Made by a program: the position numbers and the translations under genes
NCBI GenBank assembly: GCA_964017195.1
Contig: OZ024894.1
Coordinates: forward strand, 8,239,537 to 8,303,536
Source: Siderastrea radians
Lineage: Eukaryota > Cnidaria > Anthozoa > Scleractinia > Rhizangiidae
Direction of reading: 5' to 3'
Length of the DNA: 64,000 bases
Shown here: positions 55,301 through 64,000 of the stretch, one piece after another
Layout of the letters: every line of letters begins with the position of its first letter
Numbering within the stretch: the stretch's first letter is position 1
Notes under the pieces: model-generated
What the model saw: the letters and a program-made list of their open reading frames with translations, nothing else
What the model was told of the DNA's origin: nothing
Database searches by the model: none

Positions 55301-55702
55301 GTAGACGTCATTCAGGACTTCGTCATCCAAGGAAAGGAGGTCTTCCAACTCAGGCTCTGTCAAACCATTTTTTGAGGCAGTGATATAAGCTAAGGCATTA
55401 CTGACGAGAATTTTGCCATGCCTTCTTTCTAGCCGTTCGTACATGTCATCGATGATTTCTCTTACATTTTTCTCAAGATGAATCTCGGAATAGGGGGTAT
55501 AAGATTTCCATCGCAGGGCTTCGTCAAAAGCAAGTTTGAGATATAGTGGAAGAGGGCACTTTTGAAAGGCATCTATGACATAGCTCTTCTGTTTTAGAAG
55601 GATAACACGATTAGCTGCCTTCAACCAGTTGTCAAGGATGACATCTGCTTCATTAAGAGGGAGCCTTGGTACTTCCAAAAAGCACTCATTCGGCAAAATA
55701 GT
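52400..55702 (-). CDS. NWD1-like gene, last exon: post-NACHT helices and WD40 repeats
   Basis: About 1,100 codons, starting after TTAG at 55703-55706 and ending at the stop at 52400. The first 370 residues are helical, with YITASKNGLTEPELEDLLS and FWYHRQFIEAARERYL, as in the winged-helix region that follows a NACHT in NWD1/NPHP3-like proteins. From about residue 380 there are repeated WD-type units, for example NVKVWDVDSGKVVKVV, GIKIWSVESGQVLRTI and DVWDALSGKRVRRL, enough for two propellers. It ends in an acidic tail DDDEDDDDG. Such proteins are cytosolic STAND NTPases thought to sense ligands through the WD40 part. The frame is uninterrupted, so the gene is probably active. Confidence 0.85.
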   Translation of the reverse strand, partial: TILPNECFLEVPRLPLNEADVILDNWLKAANRVILLKQKSYVIDAFQKCPLPLYLKLAFDEALRWKSYTPYSEIHLEKNVREIIDDMYERLERRHGKILVSNALAYITASKNGLTEPELEDLLSLDDEVLNDVYQYWIPPVRRLPPLLWIRIRSDIGDYLIERGADGTQVVFWYHRQFIEAARERYLTDDQAKKIHGNMSDYFLGEWSGGVKKPFVNKEGKEMSMDRLVPKQPLIFDSADGKQIFNLRKLSELPFHLLHSGNLEQMKEECLCNFEFLFAKLRGTSLQILMGDFSSYLDEKPEDDDVQLLYECLQLSAHPLSQDSRQLPTQVIGRMYNFLPRSEQYPDVYRVLKQALNCSTECFLPNRKCLTAPGGALRSTIGLTRLGIDVISMAKDNRTIAITSQSSDGLVIRIVDYRSGKELRKFTIQEPREMYRTNFNQISRKDPDLLLLAGSHKIFLLNTLTGQIVQEFEVNDDKWLSYHPQAPVSFAEDENLLVAICPDSLKIWEVKNGKLLHRLPLKDVNTKEELGSLDARGNYAVYNIRGKNTVHFINVKIGKEMDKVIIKYPEKDGEAVFIKEIKITSLDQVAVIPSSLDNLRLYDLSGSLIRELTNFKMQKGLHRLQITDDGKKAVTGDVFEICILNLETDVMERCLRSPIFRLRIYTRDGNNILAIGQDNILRVFDKSREEDDENQKDTVLNEIQGNTLADQITAISPSFDQRHVLTTATIQLRNEIDVWDALSGKRVRRLMNLMVFPNPIRMCTATRGVGFIYDQALPHYKVFNFGEGKIERNLAGKACKRMNAFGFIDQKRMISFSRGRRNVKVWDVDSGKVVKVVKFKEKQRFEDMLISKNGKMAVCSQASQMTQHTDKELHLIAIDTTAFTHKFLSYEGKQLSLFNAKISDDGKYLVNLVQYSQPLLWNLFTGKLICKLFNPEAYETASTVAVSGSSMTAITGANGVGIKIWSVESGQVLRTITCPGVSEVYVSPDGEVIISRSKDANTFDAWDIKTAGQLASFTTDGYPNHVKTIGDRLALGLGENPNLMVIHLHRPGHKGKIQEDDLKSPYDGSSIEATIEDFQEKPSAEDGVDDDEDDDDGYIC

Positions 55703-56043
55703 CTAAGGCAAGAAACAATAAGTAAACAAACAAGATAACATCTCCTCATACAGATTGCATTATCGAAGCGGCGGTCTTCTTAAATGAACATATCCTAATC
55801 AAAATGGCATTTGTTGGACTGGAAGTATAATATAAAAAGCCAAAGGCAATCAATGAAGAACAAAATTAGTTGTTAGACCGTTTAGTCCTTAGAACCCAAA
55901 GCTCAAAACAAGAAAACGTTTAACGTAAAACATCGAATTATCGAACCAGGGAATTATGGGCTGATTTTAAGAGTTGAAAGGGTTATATCACCAATTGTCT
56001 CATACGTGTGTGTGGCTGGCGTAAAAAGAGTATGATAACTTAC

Positions 56044-56256
56044 CCTTAGACTGGGTAACACCTGATATTCCTGGCCAGGTAGTGTGGAAAGGACGGCATA
56101 CACATTGCTTGGCAGGTTTCTTGGATACCAGTCCATTTGTCTTCCTCCATCATCGATAGAAAGTTGGTCCAGCGAGTCCAAAACCAGAAAAACTGGTCGG
56201 TTTTCTGCTGATTTCTTCAGGCATTCTTGAAAGTACTCTTTGAGGGATTTCATGTC
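56044..56256 (-). CDS. NWD1-like gene, Walker B exon
   Basis: Acceptor ATAG before 56256 and donor GG|GTAAG after 56044. The exon encodes DMKSLKEYFQECLKKSAE, then PVFLVLDSLDQLSIDD, the Walker B and sensor region of a NACHT/STAND NTPase, and YPRNLPSNVYAVLSTLPG. It connects the P-loop exon (62407-63134) to the WD40 exon. Confidence 0.8.
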
Positions 56257-58351
56257 CTATGGAAATAAATTACTTCGCATAGTGGCTTCAACTTCCACCT
56301 AACATTCGATTGATATCTATAGGTCAGGTGATTTCCCTTTAACTCTGCAATGATCGTCTTCTCGAGTTGGTGTGAGATTTAGATTTGCTGTATGATGGTA
56401 CGGGGAGGAATTTCCATTAACCCTTTCCCGTCAGCCTTTTTTCCTTAAAAAAACGTCGTTTTTTAAGTGCTATGTTGTCAAATGATACTAAATTAAACGT
56501 TGCTACAAAAGCGTTTTCTTACAATTTAGCTAAGTTTTGAGTCAGCTTCTGTTGCAAATTGTACAATATTTTGCTTTCACGCATGCGCATGCGTGAATTT
56601 TTTGCTGATTCATTTCCAATTTTTTTTCTCGCTTCTTTTGCTTTCCTTTTTCTCTCCCTTTCTTTTCTCTTTATCTTCTACCTTTTATCCCCTTTCTATC
56701 CACGGAAAAGTTTTGGCCTCAGCCCTTCTAAAAACCTGGAAACTGAACATTGATCAACTAGGTGACTTGGCCTATTTTACTACCAACTTTGCACCCAAAA
56801 TTGGACACGTTTTTTCTGGTATAAGCTTCTGCCACGATTTCACCGATATTCAAAATGGACACACGTATGGATGGATCTGTCCTTGCTGTGTTAGCTGCTT
56901 ATCAAAACAATCTGGTGACGTCAAAAATGATGACGTCACAAGTGGATCAATGTCTCCGGACTAAAACGACCCGAAAATACGACTCTTGACGGGAAAGAGT
57001 TTTAACTTAACAATCTAAAATAGTTTATCATGACAAGTCTTACTCTTTTGAGACAGATTTTGGTTGATTAATCAGGTTTAATGAAAAAAAAAACATTTGA
57101 AACAAAATATCCTTTTCTTAAAAGGTTAAATCCATTGAAATTTAAGAGGCTGTCTCCCTAAAAGCGGCCTGGTCGATCTGGGTTGAAAAATAGATTTCAC
57201 TCATTTCGTGTGTGTTGAAAGACTTTCATGTACCTATACTAAAACCAGAATCTGCTTGATCGGATCTTTTAAATTTTTGGAGTTTTAAGGGATTTCGGTT
57301 CACCCGATGGAACACTTGTGACGGCCCATATCGAGGCTGAAATTTTACCCAACTTTGAAGATCAATTTAACAAAAACTAACACACCTTGTACAAAACAAA
57401 CACCACAGCCAGTTACAATAAGTATTTTTAATTCACTAAAGCGACTGACCGTTGAGTTTGAATTCAGCCAGCGGTAAGACTTTAGCGCCACCCCCATTAC
57501 ACAGCTAAATCAAACACGCGAAGACCGACTAACTTCAAAACGTATTTTTGAAAAAGTGAGGGGCCTATTTCAACCAAACCAAGACGGCTGAGAAGTAGGC
57601 ACCATAGGAAATGTAATCACCGAGAAAAACCTTGCGGCCAGTGCTTGATGAAATATTTATAACTCTGTGAACTTGCCTAATTTCGACGATCTCCAAGTTT
57701 TGCCTTGTCAACATGAAGCGTGGCATCAAATTCCCTCGTAGTCAGATCTAAAATCATCAGAAAGAAAGGAAACACCAATTTAATTGTCTTAACGTTCAAG
57801 TGGAAGCGAATAAATTGTTTTTGAACGACTAAAGCTTGACTTACCTGCGTCCATATTCCAGAGGTGAGCTTGTTAGCTTTCGAATTTCGCTCGATGGTTC
57901 CGCAAGAAGAAAAAATTCTGCCACCCATACTTTGGCTTATTGTAGCATATATAGTAGATCAAGTTGATAACCTTGTATTTTCTGTTCCATATCAGTCGTA
58001 AAGTGGATTTCTTCCACGGAGAAACGATGACCATTGAGCTATGAAAACCCAGCGACGAACGGCGACGAACGGCCATGTTTACCTCTCCACGGCAACCGCT
58101 GACCAACTCAAAGCGTAGGCTCCTGAGGGGAGGTGGGATTTTGGCGGCAATCAGGTGGCTAGGTGGGTGGAGCAGGATTTGGAGATTGAGATTTCCAGAT
58201 GATCTAATTTTTTGAGGAGAGTCTTTGAATTTAGAGTTGTTAAGCGTCAAACTTAACTAACGAATTTGAAAAACACGAGAAAACTTTTTAAACTATAAAG
58301 ACATCATTTTCGGCTTTACTTTTGCTATCTTCGGTTTAGTTAATAAAAATG

Positions 58352-59034
58352 CCGCAAAATCCCGATGATAAGCTCCCCCCCTTCCCGTTTATAAGTCCTC
58401 CAGTTGATAAGTCCATCCACATGGAAACAAAAAAAATATTCTGGTTTTAAGCCCCCCCCCCCCGATTATAACCCCCTCCCCCCCCCTTCCCGCTTAAAAG
58501 CCTTCCTCTACTTTTCCTTGTTGTCTATAAATATAATCAGAAAACTTTTATTGCAAATTCGTGTACGACCATACTTGCGTCACGTCGGATCATAATAGAT
58601 CGTGATCAGTCAATATAATCACTTTACAGAACAAGTAGACTGTGGAAAAATATACATTTTTACTTTCTCGTAACTGTGTTAAATTTCAAGTGCAAAACAG
58701 TTATTAACAGCCGACATGCCGGCAGGGCACCTAGACAAGGCTTCAGCTTTTTCCAGCGTCAAAGGGTTTTACATTTCAGACATTTGTGTACCACGGGTAT
58801 TTTCCATTATGAGGACGCTCCATACAAAGACCTCTGTGCCTCGCGTAAACTGCTGCATGTTTTTAGTTAGTTTAAGCTTATTTCTTATTAGCTCATTCCG
58901 AAACGTTTTTTAATGCCGTTTATAAGCCCCCTTCCCCCCGGATATAAGCCCCCGTTTATAAGCCCACCCAAGACCCCTTACGAATTTCTAAAATCCCGAT
59001 CATAAGCCCAGGGCTTATAATCGGGATTTTATGG
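58352..59034. mobile_element. Short transposon with repeated (t)ataagccc words
   Basis: Ends cc(g/a)(c/t)aaaatcccgatgataagc and its inverse (gcttataatcgggattttatgg). Within about 150 bases of each end the word ataagcccc or ataagtcc recurs, mixed with long C runs. The architecture mirrors the element at 37484-38255, where cgtttatt words play the same role. It is inserted within the larger TTAA element. Confidence 0.55.
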
Positions 59035-60570
59035 TAATCACAATAGCTCTATGTTTATAGATAATGTTAAGTTGATTACATGCTGAGCTAATAACAACAA
59101 TGGATAGTACAAAACCGTCACAACGTGTCTGGTACTGTATGATACCAATACCGTTACAAAAGAAGGTGTCTGATACTGGCTGATACAAATACCGTTACAA
59201 AGTGTCAGTCACTGTATGACACCGGAAAGTACAAAGAGTTAATTAAAATAAAATGGAGTTTTTGAATTTGCATATTGTACTTTAACTAGTTCACGTTCTT
59301 CCCTTCACGTGAAAAAAGTTAACATTCATCAATTAAGGAAAATACAAAAAAGATAACTGTATTTATTAAAATAATCACAAAACTACCTGCTCCTATAGGA
59401 ACGACTACTCCAAATAGCTTCCAAATGTCCTGAGCCACCTCCAAATTAACCCCAGCTCCCCAGCCAAAGGATTTTTCTCGTCCACTTTCTCACCAGGCTG
59501 CTTGCTCATATTTAAAGATGAAAAACAACAAGGGAAAACATAAACGCAAAAACACAATGCGGACCGCTGAGGAAACAGTAAAGTCGACTTAATTTCCTTC
59601 AAAAATAAGACTTCAGCAAGACATTCACCGGCAGCGCTTTTTGCAGCATTCTTTGGAAAGCTTATTAAGGTCAAGAAGAGTACTCGTCAAACTACAGTTG
59701 CTCTGTTAAAAAAACGAATGAACTCACTTCAGTTGCTCCCGGCAGCCGGGGAGCGACTCGACAGACTTTGTAATCTAAATACCGGTACGCATTTTTCACT
59801 GATTCCCATGCCCACTGGCTGTTTAATTCTGTCATTCAGTTCATTAAACAACTTTGCTAAAATAAACAATATCGCCCAGGCATCAGGCCGTTTACTGGGA
59901 AAAGTCACCCGAAAAATGTTTCTGAAGCTTCCAAGCACAATCATGGAGGAAAAATGGCACAACTTTTTCGCCCACGAAGTATTACTCGGGTATTTTAAAG
60001 ACCACACCCTAAACTATTTTTCGGAAGCTTTTAGAGTCTCTTTTTGGACAAAATAGCTTTAGAACGAGAACTGTTTCACCTATAGTTACTTGAATAACTT
60101 TTTCGTTTCGATCTACAGACACGCTACGAAACCATGCTACACTGAACTCACTCACTGAATCGGCGATTCTAATTTATTTTAGTCTCTAAATTAGGATAGA
60201 AATGGCATTCACTTCAAGTGAGGAAGCTGAAAATATAATAGTACAGGGAGCTGATAAAATATTCCACAACTGAAAAAACATAGAGCTTTACACTAAGACT
60301 ATAAACTTGACGACAGAGCCACTGACTCTTCAGTTTGTTGGATAATTAAATTTGCAATCAGTCAAAACAACCCAATGTGCGGTGACGAATACTAAACTGG
60401 ATTGAGAAAACAACACCGACCCAGTCTAAAATAGTCACACTATCTATTAAATTTTGGGATAAAATGTAAACCAGTTGCAAAATGAGAATTGCTCAAAAAA
60501 CGAACTTTAACGAAAAAAATCTTAAAAGACTACGCAATTCGCGCAATGAACTGCAATTTTTTAAGCTTAC

Positions 60571-60725
60571 ATCTGGCCCCAGTTGTTCAAAAGTTGGATA
60601 GCGCTATCCACCGGATAAATCACTATTCAGTGGATAAGTATTAGGGAAACCGATTGCGTTATCCACTGGATAGTGATTTATCCGGTGGATAGCGCTATCC
60701 AACTTTTGAACAACTGGGGCCAGAT
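60571..60725. repeat. Near-perfect 155-bp palindrome
   Basis: atctggccccagttgttcaa at the left end is matched by its exact inverse at the right end. The arms (gatagcgctatccaccgga, then taaatcactatcca with small differences) leave a loop of about 25 bases. It is probably a foldback MITE, since the target duplication is unclear. Confidence 0.8.
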
Positions 60726-62406
60726 CGCTTATTTACGAAATTCCTTTGATGGTTAAACGTAGAAAATGGGACAACTGACCTTCACAAAATTAAAACTGCA
60801 TTGAGATAAGTACTTGTTTGCCTGCATTCATACATATAAATGTAACTCTAACTAGAATAACTGGTGTGACATTGCTGGTAGACGAACACAAACACGATGC
60901 TCGACTGAACAGGCGACAACCTCGTTCCCGGGGACCTTTCTCCTTATGATGTAGGAAAACTCAGTTTGCCCTGCGTACTGAGCTCCGATTGGTCAATTTC
61001 AAGTTCAGTCGCGTGCACCGTATGCCAGGATTATCTGCAAAGTATACACTGTTAGCAGTTGCAGATGCAACTGCAAACTGCATTCCAATGTCAGCCCCTT
61101 AAAAGAAAAGAGTCCCACATATTCCGAAATTCTCATTAAAAGTAGTATAATGTCGAAGAATTCTAACTTTTAACCCCCTCTCCCCACAACATACCGGTAT
61201 CTCCTCGCCACCACCCAAAAATATATGAAAATGTTAATGTTATTCCGGCCAGTGAGCCAGCCCGACTCAAAGGCTGGTCAGCGGTTGCCGTGGAGAGATA
61301 AACATGGCGGTTTAATACTTCATCAGCATTCGATGTGCATCGTTTTGTCGTGAAAAAACGTCGATGTACGACCAATATTAAAAGGAAAATACAAAGTATC
61401 TGCTTCATACACTACAATAAGCCAAAGTCTGGGTGGCAGAATGCTTTCTTTTTGCGGAATCATCGAGCGAAATTCGAAAGCTAACAAGCTTACCTCTGGA
61501 AAATGGACGCAGGTAAGTCAAGCTTTAGTCGTTTAAAAACAATTTATTCGCTTCCACTTGAACTTTAAGACAATCAAATTGATTTTTTTATTTTATTTCT
61601 GATGGTTTTAGATCTGTCTACGAGGGAATTTGATGCCACGATTTATGTTGACAAGTCTCTCAAAATCGAGGCAAAACATGGAGATCGTCGAAATTAGGCA
61701 AGTTCACAGAGTTATATATTTTTCATCAAAGACTGGACGCAAGCTTTTTCTCGGTGATTACATTTCCTATGGTGCCTACTTCTCAGCTGTGTTGGTTTGG
61801 TTGAAATAAGCCGCCTCACTTTTTCAAAAATACGTTTTGAAATTAGTCAGTCTTCGCGTGTTTGATTTAGCTGTGTAATGGGGGTGGCGCTAAAGTCTCA
61901 CCGCTGGCTGAATTCAAACTCAACGGTCGCAAACACGCTTTAGTGAATTACAAAGATTTATTATAACTGGCTGTGGTGTTTGTTTTGTACAGGGTTTGTT
62001 AGTTTTTGTTAAATTGCTCTTCAAAGTTGGGTAAAATTTCAGCCTCGATATAGCCCGTCACAAGCGTTCCATCGGGTGAACCGAAAATCCCTTAAAACTC
62101 CAAAAATTTAAAAGATCCGATCAAGGGGATTGTGCTTTAAGTGTAGGTACATGAAAGTCTTTCAACACACACGAAATGAGCGAAATCTATTTTTCAACCC
62201 AGATCGACCAGACCGCTCTTAGGGAGAGAGCCTCTTAAAATGGATAACAATAACTTAGTGAAGTACTTGGCAATGTCACGGTGGATAACTGCAAAGGATA
62301 ATCATTGACCACTCAGGCTTGGCATACCCCGTAAATACTGAGCTAAGACCATAAACAAAATTTCAGGTTTCATGAAATAATAATAGGCTAGGCTTTTGAT
62401 AGTTAC

Positions 62407-63134
62407 CTCCGGTATATCTGCTATGTTCTGTCCAGCACCCTTGTACAGTTGGATGCAGATGCTCCTCAGGAGAGGCCTGATGCCAGATGAATCCGGTGAT
62501 GTGCCAATGAATCGCAAAACGACTATAGCAGATTCGTCTTCCAACCACTGTTTAACTTCCGTAGCAATTTTGGCCATGATCGAGGTTTTCCCGCAGCCTG
62601 ATTCTCCGTACAACACTACGCCATGATTTTCCTGTTCCACTAAGGTCTTCTTCGAAGCTTCCAGAAACTCTTTACGTCCATGGAATGATTTACACTTCTT
62701 TTGGCAAAAGGAACCATGTTGGAAGAGCTCTTCAGCAAATGAATCTCGTGAGTCAGACGTCTCATTCTCTTTAATCCCGTTGTCGATCATCTGAGTCAAA
62801 GTGGCATAAAAGTCTTCGCACAACTTCTCTATATAGTGGGAGTGCGCTGGTGTTGTCGATGGATCCACGCCGTTGTCCGACCATTTGACGTCATAAGTCA
62901 CGATGTTTGCGCTTGGTAAGGCACGAAGGAGGTCTTTTTCTCGAAGTGTGTTGAGAAGTTTCTGGGCCGTTTGGTCTACGGATGCATTTGCTCCCCACGT
63001 TTTGTCGATGAATTTTCCAGCGTTTCTACTATCGATATTTGCGCCAAGATCCGAAATGACTCGCTTGAACCAGAAGCAATGTTTGGAAGGGCTCGAAGCA
63101 TTAATAATACCTCGACGGATTTCATCCTCAGTAA
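62407..63134 (-). CDS. NWD1-like gene, P-loop (NACHT) exon
   Basis: The exon starts after CACAG at 63135 with VTEDEIRRGIINASSPSKHC and ends at the donor GAG|GTAAC. It encodes VTYDVKWSDNGVDPS, a cysteine/lysine patch FCQKKCKSFHGRKEFLE and the Walker A motif VVLYGESGCGKTSIMAKIA. Then come VVLRFIGTSPDSSGIRPLL and LYKGAGQNIADIPE. This order is that of NWD1/NPHP3-type NACHT proteins. Intact frame. Confidence 0.85.
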
Positions 63135-63693
63135 CTGTGGAAGAAACGCAACATCTTATTAAAACATGACTATTCAACTTTGGTATGACCATATCAGTGC
63201 TCAGTGTGTCTGACTGAACGTGTCCTCATTTCTTTTTTAATCGCATTTATTCGTTAAGTCATCCCATTCAAATTTGATCGTAAATATCTTTCGGTGTGCG
63301 ATAAATTACGTTGGATTTTGGGAGAACTATTTGATAAGCTCTCCCAAAATCTATTTTTTAGAAAGAACATCATTTCTCTCTGTTTTGCATTTATTCGTTA
63401 AATTACCCTTTCAAATTCAAATTCAAATCTATCGTTGTGATTTTACTATACCTTGTGAAAATAACTGGAGATAACTAAGCACTGAAACCGTCGTCTGGGC
63501 CAAAAACGCGAAAGTGATTCGCCCAATTGTCCTAATCGACAATGATCGCACCAGTTCCTTGAAAAGTACAAATTCTTTTTTTTAAATCGTTGTTTTGTTT
63601 TCCGATTGCAGTGGTTACGTCGCCCTCACTCGTCTGGTTGTTAATAGTAATGCCTTCTTAGCTGCCACTAGACATATCAAGAGGAAGTCGTAC

Positions 63694-64000
63694 CTGACAT
63701 ATAGTACTTGTGTCGCTCGCTCTTCTTAACCAAGGCCTTGTCAGCAGCCATCCTCAAAACAACCTGCATTCTCTCAAACGCCACCCACCAATCAGAAGAC
63801 GCCTTCTTACGTAAATCATTGTTCTCATAGTCCCGATAGTGAGGTAGCAGTGACGTGATTGGCTGCAGCAGATACTGTGCGGGAACTGCGTTGTCATCTC
63901 GCCAAAACCAGTGTTTCAACAATTGATGATCGTCATCGTTGTCAACTGCTGCAAGAAGCTTCTCGAACTCGGAAGCGACGATCTTGGCTGGGAAGGGACG
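63694..64000 (-). CDS. NWD1-like gene, upstream exon, cut by the window edge
   Basis: The reading is open from the window end (PAKIVASEFEKLLAAVDND) through HWFWRDDNAVPAQYLLQPI and SDWWVAFERMQVVLRM to KYYMS, then donor CAG|GTACG. The 5' part lies outside the window. The pseudogene at 34574-34870 is its paralog, and the neighbouring pseudogene exons show what the missing N-terminus should look like. Confidence 0.8.

Larger units (their letters stand above)
57146..62234. mobile_element. Non-autonomous TTAA-flanked element with 960-bp inverted repeats
   Basis: TTAA lies at 57142-57145 and 62235-62238. Ends gaggctgtctccct and agggagagagcctc are inverted, and similarity continues for about 960 bases on each side (57146-58107 and 61270-62234). 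Examples are ttcaacccagatcgacca and ccgtggagag(a/g)taaacatgg. The inner 3.2 kb has no transposase. The ends start GA like the element at 43551, but the end sequences differ, so they are different families using the same target. Confidence 0.75.
56257..62406. other. Large NWD1-like intron filled by transposons
   Basis: The 6.15-kb intron between the P-loop and Walker B exons. Most of it (57146-62234) is a TTAA-flanked element, which contains a further MITE and a perfect-looking palindrome. No exon was found inside; short frames such as 59718-60056 have no supporting features. Confidence 0.65.

Overview
The window is animal genomic DNA, most likely from an anthozoan cnidarian (inference). It has spliced genes with GT/AG introns, a NACHT/WD40 gene of the NWD1 type, a tRNA-derived SINE and many DNA transposons. 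I see no bacterial operons. Most of the 64 kb is mobile DNA nested in other mobile DNA.

Layout. (1) 1-4467 has no recognisable gene. (2) 4468-7718 is a 5' part of a Gypsy-type LTR retrotransposon (gag, protease, RT, RNase H, start of integrase), with one in-frame stop and its 3' end cut off. (3) 7723-29948 is a large DNA transposon with about 515-bp terminal inverted repeats. It carries a three-exon minus-strand gene with DDE-like motifs, a FEN/XPG-like nuclease segment and a CXC/Cys8 zinc cluster, which best fits the Academ superfamily. (4) Inside exon 3 of that gene sits a 15,159-bp Polinton/Maverick-like endogenous virus (9840-24998), bounded by a perfect 6-bp target duplication (tctatt) and 299/376-bp inverted repeats beginning AGTAGT. 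(5) 33.8-36.2 kb is a decayed 5' copy of the NWD1-like gene. (6) 37-42 kb holds a SINE and short transposons. (7) 43551-51835 is a TTAA-flanked DNA transposon with a frameshifted three-exon transposase-like gene. (8) 52.4-64 kb is the 3' portion of an NWD1-like gene on the minus strand; one of its introns holds a second TTAA-flanked element (57146-62234).

The Polinton has a penton-like minor capsid protein, a packaging ATPase, a protein-primed family B DNA polymerase, a parvovirus-type phospholipase A2 domain, several very basic small proteins and a SLOG-fold protein. It also has a two-transmembrane protein resembling SLATT effectors. I find no major capsid protein, Ulp1-like protease or integrase. 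The ATPase (frameshift plus stop) and polymerase (two frameshifts) are broken, while penton, SLOG, SLATT-like and PLA2 genes are open. The copy therefore cannot be autonomous. Its promoters share CCAAT, CACGTG and TATA elements, and one roughly 115-bp promoter module is present twice in inverted orientation.

The most notable points are: the SLOG plus SLATT-like pair inside an animal viral element; three small proteins sharing a basic leader that ends in QRGG (a likely processing site although no protease is present); the missing capsid, protease and integrase genes; and a virus-in-transposase nesting whose ends can be read to the base.
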